DNA of 19,551 nt from an uncultured Eubacteriales bacterium. Lineage in GTDB: Bacteria > Bacillota > Clostridia > Lachnospirales > Lachnospiraceae. This document shows, in pieces, positions 14,551 through 19,551 of the stretch (positions are counted from its first letter, which is position 1; every line of letters begins with the position of its first letter). The stretch is from the NCBI GenBank assembly GCA_900549105.1, contig URND01000049.1, positions 1 to 19,551 of the forward strand, in the 5' to 3' direction. Under the pieces are notes generated by a model. That model did not search any database and was not told where the DNA came from. It saw only the letters and a program-made list of their open reading frames with translations. The position numbers were made by a program, and so were the translations under genes.

Positions 14551-14691
14551 GCAACCGTCTTGACGGTTGCTGACGGAACAGCGCCGTATCAAAAGCGGCA
14601 GGGATTTCCTGCAAGCGCCCCCGGTAGCTCCCCGCAGGGGCGAAATACCCAGAGTACAAATCATCAGATTTGTGCGAGGGGTGTATTTCGC
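14551..14691. other. Dyad-rich region between relaxase and xis, candidate oriT
   Basis: This 140-base stretch has several dyads. GCAACCGTC-TT-GACGGTTGC (14551-14570) is a perfect 9-bp repeat. GCAGG/CCTGC lies near 14618-14632, and CCCC/GGGG at about 14630-14640. A nested pair has outer GCGAAATAC (14640-14648) with GTATTTCGC (14683-14691) and inner ACAAATC (14656-14662) with GATTTGT (14667-14673). An AAGCGCCCCC string (near 14633) is loosely like the G/C-rich nic strings of MobQ-type oriTs. Position directly upstream of the relaxase supports an oriT. No nick site can be proven here. Confidence 0.4.
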
Positions 14692-14720
14692 TCTCAAACG
14701 CCGAGGGCTTAAGAGGACGG

Positions 14721-14936
14721 TTACTCGACCTTGCGGACATCGTTCTGACTGAGCAGGTTTCTCCCCTGATTGACCGTCATAAAACGCTCCAGCGTGTCCC
14801 TTCGGATAATGGTCTTGCGCCCTACCTTTAAGACAGGCAGCTTGCCCCAGTCCACCAATTTCCGCATGGTGTTCCTGCCGATACCCGTACATTCGGCGGC
14901 TTCCTCGATGGTCATACCCATTTTAACTGCGTTCAT
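14721..14936 (-). CDS. xis: Excisionase (Xis), Tn916-type helix-turn-helix
   Basis: This 71-residue DNA-binding protein should bend DNA at the element ends and turn integrase toward excision. A MerR-like winged helix spans the sequence: MTIEEAAECTGIGRNTMRKL then KLPVLKVGRKTIIRRDTLERF, the typical excisionase-family (DNA-binding protein, excisionase family) layout. Length matches Tn916-type Xis (about 67-75 residues). The start at 14936 has AAGGAGGATGA upstream. It is transcribed toward the relaxase from a consensus promoter at 14985-15013 that is flanked by repeated motifs. It is divergent from the Xre regulator. Both the family and its pairing with the integrase at 15892 are well supported. 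Confidence 0.87.
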   Translation of the reverse strand: MNAVKMGMTIEEAAECTGIGRNTMRKLVDWGKLPVLKVGRKTIIRRDTLERFMTVNQGRNLLSQNDVRKVE

Positions 14937-14961
14937 TATCTCATCCTCCTTTTTAAATACT

Positions 14962-15028
14962 TGTTTTGCAACTGCACAATCCTAATTATACTTATTTTGC
15001 CATCTCGTGTCAACCCGTTTTGCAACTG
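14962..15028. promoter_or_regulatory. Paired repeats flanking the xis promoter, candidate regulator operators
   Basis: GTTTTGCAACTG occurs at 14963-14974 and again at 15017-15028, bracketing the xis promoter on either side. Partial versions (GGTTGCAA at 15065-15071, GTTTTGC at 15077-15083) overlap the Xre promoter. This arrangement suits an Xre repressor that silences xis and autoregulates. Confidence 0.55.
14985..15013 (-). promoter_or_regulatory. Consensus promoter of xis (and relaxase)
   Basis: On the minus strand a perfect TTGACA (15008-15013), exactly 17 bases, and a perfect TATAAT (14985-14990). A fully consensus promoter on an excisionase gene normally needs tight repression, matching the flanking repeats. 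Confidence 0.85.
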
Positions 15029-15065
15029 TTTAGGAATTATTTTTAATATTTATCTCGTTTTTGGG

Positions 15066-15094
15066 TTGCAATCTGCGTTTTGCTGTGCTATAAT
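15066..15094 (+). promoter_or_regulatory. Promoter of the Xre regulator
   Basis: TTGCAA (15066-15071), a 17-base spacer and a perfect TATAAT (15089-15094), 25 bases before the TTG start at 15119, which has an AGGAGGTG site. It is divergent from the xis promoter, with the -35 boxes 52 bases apart. Confidence 0.8.
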
Positions 15095-15118
15095 AATACT
15101 CGTCAGGAGGTGAAACCC

Positions 15119-15784
15119 TTGAAAAAAGAAATTGAGTTCACCGCAAAACAGGTCGGTGAACGGGTAAAAGAGCGCCGAACAGAACTAAACCTTACCATGC
15201 CGGAGCTTGGAAGGCGTATCGGCGTAAACAAATCCACCATTCAGCGGTATGAGGCAGACGGTGTTGACCCGAAGCGTACTATGATTATCAACGGTCTTGC
15301 CGATGCGCTGCTTACCACTCCCGAATGGCTGACAGGGCTTTCCGAGGAAAAGGAATATGATGCCCGCACGCTCTGCCAAAAGGACATTGAGGAGCATATC
15401 AAAAAGTACCTTGATACGGTTTCCTCCACGGTCAGCGGAGAGCCGCACCAGCAGCTTCTTACTACCTTCCTCGGCAAGATGATTGACCTGTACTCGGTGC
15501 TGTGCCACTACTTTGCCGACGCTATGGCGGAGGTTGACCGTGTGGCGGAGGACGAGGGCTTGAAGCAGTCGATTATGCGGTATGCGATTGAGGTGGGCGC
15601 AATCGAAGAACGGGTCTACCGCAAAGAAATGGAAATACCTATCGAAGATATGAAGCGTTTTTTAGACGGAATTTTACATATCTACGATGAGGGACGCACC
15701 AAAGTATCTATGGGCGACCTCTTCGGGATAGTGACGGAAGCCGAAAACAGGCTTGCCGAAAAAGAAAATTCCGTGGCACCTTGA
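15119..15784 (+). CDS. Xre-family (cI-like) transcriptional regulator
   Basis: This 221-residue protein has an N-terminal Xre helix-turn-helix at about 8-65 (TAKQVGERVKERRTELNLTM, GRRIGVNKSTIQRYEADGVD, PEWLTGLSEE). It also has a longer helical C-terminal region of unknown type (about 75-221) with no LexA-type Ser-Lys peptidase motif visible. Translation starts at TTG 15119, eight bases after AGGAGGTG; an ATG further upstream would ignore this site and precede the promoter's expected start. It is divergent from xis and precedes int by about 107 bases. In such elements this gene is usually the immunity or maintenance repressor, so control of xis and transfer is inferred. Confidence 0.85.
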   Translation: MKKEIEFTAKQVGERVKERRTELNLTMPELGRRIGVNKSTIQRYEADGVDPKRTMIINGLADALLTTPEWLTGLSEEKEYDARTLCQKDIEEHIKKYLDTVSSTVSGEPHQQLLTTFLGKMIDLYSVLCHYFADAMAEVDRVAEDEGLKQSIMRYAIEVGAIEERVYRKEMEIPIEDMKRFLDGILHIYDEGRTKVSMGDLFGIVTEAENRLAEKENSVAP

Positions 15785-15837
15785 CAAAAAAATATGCCGA
15801 TTGAAACCAACCGGCAAAAGTGACATTCTTTACTTTA

Positions 15838-15869
15838 CGCACACCATATGTCACAGTCCCGATTGCCAC
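15838..15869 (-). repeat. Inverted copy of the tnpV-upstream element, upstream of int
   Basis: Reverse-complemented, this reads GTGGCAATCGGG, then GTGACATAT and GTGCG with small indels, matching 9990-10020. It ends 23 bases before the int start codon, immediately upstream of the int ribosome site AAAGGAG. It also forms a 7-bp dyad, GTGACAT with ATGTCAC, with sequence at about 15819-15853. Confidence 0.75.
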
Positions 15870-15891
15870 GGATAGAAAGGAGTTTTTATCT

Positions 15892-17190
15892 ATGGCAAAA
15901 GGTTCTGTAAGAAAGAAAGGCAAAAAGTGGTACTACCGCTTCTATATCGAAGATGAAAGCGGCAATCTGGTACAGCGTGAATTCGTGGGAACAGAAAGCA
16001 AATCCGAAACGGAAGCCCTGCTCCGCAAGGCGATGGAGGACTACGAGGAAAAGAAATTCGTTGCAAAGTCTGAAAACGCCACGGTGGGAATGCTGCTGGA
16101 TATGTGGGTGGAGGAAGAACTAAAGCCCGGCAGTCTCAGCAACGGTACGGTAATGGCATATCAGGGTACGGTAAACCGTATCAAGCAGCACCCTATCGGC
16201 AGCCGAAAGCTGAAAACCGTCACCGCCGACCATTTGCAGGCGTATATGGATTTTCTCAGCTTCGGCGGGACAAATCCCGACGGTACAACGGCAAAGGCAC
16301 TCAGCAAAGGGTATCTGCGTTTGTTCTCGGCAGTCCTGCAAGGAGCGTTCCGCTTTGCGGTATTCCCCAAACGGCTGATTACCTTCAACCCGATGCAGTA
16401 TGTGGTATGGCGGGGCAAGAAAGAGGACTATGACCTGTTTTCGGACGAGGACGGCGATACCGCTTCCACACCCACGCTCAGCCATGAGCAGTATCTGAAG
16501 CTGGAGGAATTTCTGAAAAAGAAAGATAACCCCGCTTTACTGCCCATTCAGATTGCCTACTACACGGGGCTTCGCATTGGCGAGGTCTGCGGCTTGACTT
16601 GGCAGGACATCAACCTTGACAAGCAGTACCTTACGGTGCGCCGCAGTATGCGCTACAACGGGGCAAGGCACAAAACCGAGATAGGGGCGACCAAACGGAA
16701 GAAAGTCCGTACCGTGGACTTCTGCGACACGCTGGCGGCAATTCTCAAAGCGGCGAAAACCGAACAGCATAAAAACCGCTTTCAGTATGGCGGGCTTTAC
16801 CACCTCAACTACTATACCGAGGTGAAGGAAAAAGACCGTACTTACTACGAGGTTTACAGCCTGCCGAGAACAGAAGAAATCCCAGAGGGCTACAAGGAAA
16901 TATCCTTCGTCTGTCTCAGACCTGACGGCGCATACGAATCACCGAGTACAGTAGGGATTATGTGCAGGACGGCAAGCAAAAAGGTCGAGGGCTTGGAGGG
17001 CTTTCATTTCCACCAGCTTCGCCACACATTCACGAGCAATCTGCTCTCAAACGGAGCAGCGCCAAAGGATGTGCAGGAGCTTCTTGGACACGCCGATGTC
17101 AGTACCACAATGAACATTTACGCTCACGCTACAAGGGAAGCGAAGCGTACTTCCGCAAGACTGCTGGATAAGGTAGTCGGCGGAGAGTAA
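15892..17190 (+). CDS. int: Tyrosine integrase, Tn916 type
   Basis: This 432-residue site-specific recombinase integrates and, with Xis, excises the element. The N-terminal arm-binding domain (about 1-60, GSVRKKGKKWYYRFYIEDES) is followed by a SAM-like core-binding domain (about 65-175). The catalytic domain (about 195-425) shows Arg228 (YYTGLRIGEV), a Lys in the ATKRKK hairpin, HQLRHT with His374 and Arg377, His400 in LLGHADVSTT, and the nucleophile Tyr410 in MNIYAHA. All catalytic residues are present and the length is normal. ATG 15892 with AAAGGAG is preferred over 15820. About 100 residues between the Arg and the HxxR box include an insert (about 295-350), as seen in Tn916-like enzymes. 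The element's right boundary lies soon after. Confidence 0.93.
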   Translation: MAKGSVRKKGKKWYYRFYIEDESGNLVQREFVGTESKSETEALLRKAMEDYEEKKFVAKSENATVGMLLDMWVEEELKPGSLSNGTVMAYQGTVNRIKQHPIGSRKLKTVTADHLQAYMDFLSFGGTNPDGTTAKALSKGYLRLFSAVLQGAFRFAVFPKRLITFNPMQYVVWRGKKEDYDLFSDEDGDTASTPTLSHEQYLKLEEFLKKKDNPALLPIQIAYYTGLRIGEVCGLTWQDINLDKQYLTVRRSMRYNGARHKTEIGATKRKKVRTVDFCDTLAAILKAAKTEQHKNRFQYGGLYHLNYYTEVKEKDRTYYEVYSLPRTEEIPEGYKEISFVCLRPDGAYESPSTVGIMCRTASKKVEGLEGFHFHQLRHTFTSNLLSNGAAPKDVQELLGHADVSTTMNIYAHATREAKRTSARLLDKVVGGE

Positions 17191-17195
17191 AAAAC

Positions 17196-17235
17196 TTTCC
17201 CTTGTTTCGGCTCGTAAGGGCAAAAACAAGGGAAA
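17196..17235. repeat. 12-bp inverted repeat after int
   Basis: TTTCCCTTGTTT (17196-17207) pairs perfectly with AAACAAGGGAAA (17224-17235) around a 16-base loop. On the minus strand the stem is followed by GTTTTTTAC, so it may stop transcripts entering from the right. The right arm overlaps the 19-bp terminal repeat, so it may also be an integrase arm site. Confidence 0.65.
17215..17233 (+). repeat. Right copy of 19-bp terminal direct repeat
   Basis: TAAGGGCAAAAACAAGGGA matches 9940-9958 at 18 of 19 positions in the same orientation and lies 25 bases after int, near the right end of the element. Confidence 0.6.
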
Positions 17236-17270
17236 ATACATAAGGTTGGAACACAAAACAGGCGAAATGT

Positions 17271-17291
17271 CTTGAAAATACAGCGTTTTCA
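17271..17291. other. Candidate right attachment (core) site
   Basis: TGAAAA (17273-17278), seven bases TACAGCG, TTTTCA (17286-17291) is a perfect 6-bp dyad with a 7-bp spacer, the geometry of tyrosine-recombinase core sites. It is 80 bases after the int stop, and CTTGAAAATA is shared with 9855-9864. Confidence 0.4.
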
Positions 17292-17330
17292 GAGGGTTTA
17301 ACAGATAAATCGGAATTTGGGGTGCTTGTG

Positions 17331-17744
17331 ATGAAGAAGAAAAAAATTACAGTATTTGTAGTAATGATAATCATTGTTGTAATAGTCATAGGAGTGTGGT
17401 ATTCCACACCTAAGAGATTTTTGGGACCAGTGAAAGCTTCGGAAGTAATATCTATATCGGTATTTGACGGCAATACGGGTAAAGGATTCACTATTGATGA
17501 TTCTGATGAGATAAAGCAGATTATAGAAAATATACAAAGCATTGAAATGAAAAGGGATAATTTTTCCATAGGTTATAGCGGATATAGTTTTTCAATGGAA
17601 TTTATGAATGAAAATGGAAGGGTAATTGATAGCTTTATAATCAACAGTAGTAACACCATTCGTGATGCCCCGTTTTTTTATCGTAGTGATAAAGATTTGT
17701 GCTTCGATTATTTAAAAGGACTTGAAGATAGTTATGTAAAATGA
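17331..17744 (+). CDS. Membrane-anchored protein of unknown function
   Basis: This 137-residue protein starts with a lysine-rich stub (MKKKKI) and one hydrophobic helix (about 6-25, VFVVMIIIVVIVIGVWY). A soluble domain follows with SVFDGNTGKGFTIDDSDEIK and QIIENIQSIEMK, then a strand-rich part SGYSFSMEFMNENGRVIDSF, ending near a DLCFDYLKGLE helix. It has no lipobox cysteine, so it is probably a type II single-pass protein facing outward. The pattern resembles small Bacillota proteins that contain a helix-strand domain before an FxMEF strand pair, but no named family is recognised. GGGGTG lies upstream as a weak ribosome site, and a GTG at 17322 is possible. It lies just outside the candidate right end of the element. 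Confidence 0.65.
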   Translation: MKKKKITVFVVMIIIVVIVIGVWYSTPKRFLGPVKASEVISISVFDGNTGKGFTIDDSDEIKQIIENIQSIEMKRDNFSIGYSGYSFSMEFMNENGRVIDSFIINSSNTIRDAPFFYRSDKDLCFDYLKGLEDSYVK

Positions 17745-17797
17745 ATTTTGATATTGAACTGAGTACGAAAATGAAAATTCCAGTTTGTTGAACGGAA

Positions 17798-17950
17798 AAG
17801 GTATACCCATTCGGGCATCCCGTATGTCAGATGCTTCGCATGGGCGCGCTCCGTCAGGCTCCGCACGGTAAGGTATATCCATTCGGGCATCCCGTATGTC
17901 AGATGCTTCGCATGGGCGTGCTCCGTCAGGATTCGCACAATAAGGTATAC
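17798..17950 (-). repeat. 72-bp tandem repeat abutting the Rrf2 gene
   Basis: Units start at 17798 and 17870 and are 72 bp each, differing at a few positions. A third start (AAGGTATAC, 17942-17950) lies inside the last codons of the Rrf2 gene. The unit includes CGGGCATCCCGTATGTCAGA and TGCTTCGCATGGGCG. Since 72 is a multiple of 3, a frame on the minus strand stays open through both copies, but it is not the Rrf2 frame, which stops at 17926. The right-hand unit appears to overlap the gene's 3' end. Confidence 0.85.
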
Positions 17951-18360
17951 TCGGCAATCACATCCTTCATCGTGATACTTTTCAGGCTGCTGCATAAATC
18001 CTCCTGAATCTTTTGATAAGAGATATCCAGCACATTGTGTATTTTTTTCCCAATTGGACAAAAAGGTGAAGGAGAAGAATGGATACCAAAGAGTTTCGTT
18101 AAAAAATCCGGTTCTATGGCCTTGCATATACGATACAGCGTTATTTCATTTAACGGGCAATTCATCGTTGCGCCGCCGGTTCCGAATTTAATGGATATGA
18201 TACCATCTTTTTTTAGTGCGCTGAGAATATTTCGAATCGTAACCGAATTGGTTCCGCTGGATAATGAAAGCAATTCGCTGGTTACCTTTTTTGTATCTCC
18301 GTATTCATAAATAAAAATCAGGCAATGGATAGCGACAGAACATTTTGTGCTAATGTGCAT
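17926..18360 (-). CDS. Rrf2-family transcriptional regulator
   Basis: This 144-residue repressor has the Rrf2 winged-helix layout. MHISTKCSVAIHCLIFIYEY opens it, followed by helix-turn-helix residues about 26-55 (LLSLSSGTNSVTIRNILSAL), a wing with KFGTGGATMNCPL, and the TLYRICKAIEP helix. The C-terminal part has HSSPSPFCPIGKKI, as in the YwnA-like branch. It lacks the three clustered cysteines of IscR and so probably does not hold that iron-sulfur cluster. The start follows AGGAGG and its promoter is back to back with that of the EFR1 gene. Control of that divergent gene is the simplest reading. Its 3' end overlaps the last copy of the 72-bp repeat, so the C-terminal residues (about EYTLLCES) may have been altered by repeat insertion. 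Confidence 0.87.
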   Translation of the reverse strand: MHISTKCSVAIHCLIFIYEYGDTKKVTSELLSLSSGTNSVTIRNILSALKKDGIISIKFGTGGATMNCPLNEITLYRICKAIEPDFLTKLFGIHSSPSPFCPIGKKIHNVLDISYQKIQEDLCSSLKSITMKDVIAEYTLLCES

Positions 18361-18387
18361 AGTGGTTATTTTCCTCCTTTTAGAGTT

Positions 18388-18416
18388 ATTTTAACATGGA
18401 TACGGATGCCTGTAAA
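18388..18416 (-). promoter_or_regulatory. Promoter of the Rrf2 gene
   Basis: On the minus strand TTTACA (18411-18416), 17 bases, TAAAAT (18388-18393), each five of six to consensus. Its -35 is two bases from the -35 of the divergent EFR1 promoter. Confidence 0.65.
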
Positions 18417-18418
18417 TG

Positions 18419-18447
18419 TTGACATTACACCTCGCCGTTGGTATAAT
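18419..18447 (+). promoter_or_regulatory. Consensus promoter of the EFR1 gene
   Basis: A perfect TTGACA (18419-18424), 17 bases, and a perfect TATAAT (18442-18447), 35 bases before ATG 18482, which has AGGGTGAG as ribosome site. So strong a promoter implies repression. Confidence 0.9.
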
Positions 18448-18455
18448 AGGTGTAA
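18425..18455. promoter_or_regulatory. Candidate Rrf2 operator spanning the EFR1 promoter
   Basis: TTACACCT (18425-18432) and AGGTGTAA (18448-18455) form a perfect 8-bp inverted repeat with a 15-base spacer. One arm starts right after the -35 and the other right after the -10. Binding here would block RNA polymerase. The neighbouring Rrf2 protein is the obvious candidate binder. Confidence 0.6.
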
Positions 18456-18481
18456 ATTTAAAAATTACAGGGTGAGTACAT

Positions 18482-19252
18482 ATGGAAGTATCACAGATTG
18501 TTTTTAGTCCAACCGGAGGAACACAGAAGGTTGCTGATATTATAACGGCAGAGTGGGAGAAACCTGTCAGCAGGATTGACTTAACTAATCCAAAGAATGA
18601 TTATTCTGCCTTAAATATTTCTCAGGATGATATCGCAGTCATTGCTGTTCCGTCCTTTGGGGGAAGGGTTCCGGCTCTGGCGGCGGAAAGACTTGGCAAA
18701 ATAAATGGTAATCAGGCACGCTGTGTCATCATTTGCGTATACGGAAACCGGGCCTATGAAGATACACTCATCGAATTGTATGATATTGCGGAACAAAGTA
18801 ATTTTAAAGTCATTGCGGCAATTTCAGCCATCGCAGAACATTCCATCATACATCAGTATGCCGCAGGCAGACCTGATTCGATGGACAGGGATGAACTGTG
18901 TGGCTTGGCAGAAAAAATCCTTGAAAAGGTAAAAGCTGCAGATAATGCTTCTACATCTGTGCTTCAGATTCCGGGCAATCGTCCTTATAAAAAAGCCGGC
19001 GGCGTCGGACTGGTTCCAAAGGCTGATAAAAAGTGTAACGGCTGCGGCCTTTGCGCGGAACAGTGTCCGGCCGGGGCAATCAGCAGGGATAATTTAAAAA
19101 TCTCAGACAGCAAAAAGTGCATTTCCTGTATGCGCTGCGTTGTAAACTGTCCGCAGTCAGCCCGAAAAGTTAATGGGACTATGGTGTCGGTTGCTGCGCT
19201 GGCTATCAAAAAGGCCTGTTCTGAAGGGAAAAATAATGAGCTTTTCATATAA
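18482..19252 (+). CDS. EFR1-type flavodoxin-ferredoxin fusion
   Basis: This 256-residue cytoplasmic redox protein joins an N-terminal flavodoxin-like domain with a C-terminal 2[4Fe-4S] ferredoxin domain. Residues 8-13 (FSPTGGT) form the FMN phosphate loop, and residues about 55-70 (AVPSFGGRVPALAAERL) the second flavin loop. Cysteines 185, 188, 191 and 195 (CNGCGLCAEQC) and 213, 216, 219 and 223 (CISCMRCVVNC) give two complete clusters. EFR1-family proteins are common in anaerobic Clostridia as electron carriers of unassigned pathway. It has a consensus promoter and a likely Rrf2 operator, and is divergent from an Rrf2 gene. Redox- or anaerobiosis-linked control is therefore inferred. The partners are not identifiable here. 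Length is normal for the family. Confidence 0.92.
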   Translation: MEVSQIVFSPTGGTQKVADIITAEWEKPVSRIDLTNPKNDYSALNISQDDIAVIAVPSFGGRVPALAAERLGKINGNQARCVIICVYGNRAYEDTLIELYDIAEQSNFKVIAAISAIAEHSIIHQYAAGRPDSMDRDELCGLAEKILEKVKAADNASTSVLQIPGNRPYKKAGGVGLVPKADKKCNGCGLCAEQCPAGAISRDNLKISDSKKCISCMRCVVNCPQSARKVNGTMVSVAALAIKKACSEGKNNELFI

Positions 19253-19260
19253 AAAAGACC

Positions 19261-19300
19261 GCGTTGGGGTCCCTTCGTAAGAAAGGCGCTCCAACGCTTT
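19261..19300 (+). terminator. Weak terminator after the EFR1 gene
   Basis: GCGTTGG (19261-19267) pairs with CCAACGC (19291-19297), followed by TTT. The 23-base loop and short T run make it a modest terminator. Confidence 0.5.
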
Positions 19301-19364
19301 GTATCTCAAATAAAATATATTAATTGCAGGAATCATTTTATTTATGTCCTCCAAACTGGAATTG

Positions 19365-19448
19365 CTATTTCAGTTTCTTCTGACACTCGCTGCATTCTCT
19401 GTCATGAATGGAAATAATACCGCCGCATTGGCGCAGGGACGGGAAGTA
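19365..19448 (-). pseudogene. Zinc-ribbon protein fragment
   Basis: On the minus strand 27 codons read SLRQCGGIISIHDRECSECQ and KKLK before a stop, but the upstream frame is closed by TGA at 19449-19451 and no start codon exists. A typical ribbon would have Cys where Leu sits two residues before Arg-Gln-Cys, one base change or shift away. It looks like the C-terminal scrap of a zinc-ribbon gene. Confidence 0.35.
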
Positions 19449-19454
19449 TCAAGA

Positions 19455-19492
19455 AAGGAGCGACAGCACTTTATGATATGCTGCCGCTCCTT
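19455..19492. repeat. Large hairpin with 13-of-14 bp stem
   Basis: AAGGAGCGACAGCA (19455-19468) and TGCTGCCGCTCCTT (19479-19492) pair except at one position, with a 10-base loop. TTTCTTGA follows on the minus strand, so it may be a terminator in that direction. The remaining bases to 19551 show only a small GGGC-GAA-GCCC dyad near the edge. Confidence 0.65.
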
Positions 19493-19551
19493 GACCGCCT
19501 AACTGCAAAACCGGGCGGGGCTGTCAACGGCGGGCGAAGCCCGTTCATCTT

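Noticed and set aside
17798..17950. CRISPR array
   Set aside because: The repeat is contiguous with no unique spacers, only two full units exist, and no cas genes are in the window.
17732..18127. A 131-codon minus-strand frame through the 72-bp repeats
   Set aside because: It overlaps the Rrf2 gene in another frame and is open only because the repeat length is a multiple of three; it has no family motifs or ribosome site.

Overview
The window looks like chromosome from a low-to-mid GC Bacillota gut anaerobe, most likely a Lachnospiraceae-type Clostridium relative. The evidence is strong AGGAGG ribosome sites, TTGACA-17-TATAAT promoters, a tgt-yajC pair, an HPr-like protein without the phosphorylated histidine, an EFR1-type flavodoxin-ferredoxin, and a mobile module of tnpV, Cys-rich KTR, MobA/L relaxase, Xis and Tn916-type Int. 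Species cannot be fixed from the sequence alone.

Bases 1-7854 are core-like chromosome. They hold the 5' part of aroC (minus strand) with its promoter, a His-less HPr-like gene, a 38-bp tandem repeat with a terminator, and tgt with an in-frame amber codon followed by yajC. A three-gene export-type operon follows: MacB/LolD-type ATPase, dual-domain FtsX-type permease, and a secreted protein with heptad repeats.

Bases 7855-9740 are an accessory patch. It contains a palindromic operator on a promoter, a toxin-like gene that appears internally deleted and frameshifted, an intact MqsA/Xre-Panacea (SocA-like) antitoxin, a tiny ORF, and a GNAT acetyltransferase.

Bases about 9855-17290 are an integrative mobilizable element. 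In order: tnpV; a MerR/TipAS-type regulator driving an ABC-2 exporter pair; a Cys-rich KTR protein; a convergent MobA/MobL relaxase; a dyad-rich candidate oriT; Xis; a divergent Xre regulator; and a tyrosine integrase. No conjugation pore genes are visible, so transfer would need a helper. The MerR-ABC cargo looks more AT-rich than the relaxase-to-integrase backbone, suggesting separate acquisition. Near-identical 19-bp direct repeats and candidate core sites lie at both ends. A roughly 30-bp sequence is present in opposite orientations upstream of tnpV and upstream of int.

Bases 17331-19551 return to chromosome or older accessory DNA. They hold a membrane-anchored unknown protein, a 72-bp tandem repeat abutting an Rrf2-type repressor gene, and a divergent EFR1 flavodoxin-ferredoxin gene whose consensus promoter is spanned by an 8-bp inverted repeat. 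The last 300 bases have hairpins and a decayed zinc-ribbon fragment, possibly the edge of another element.
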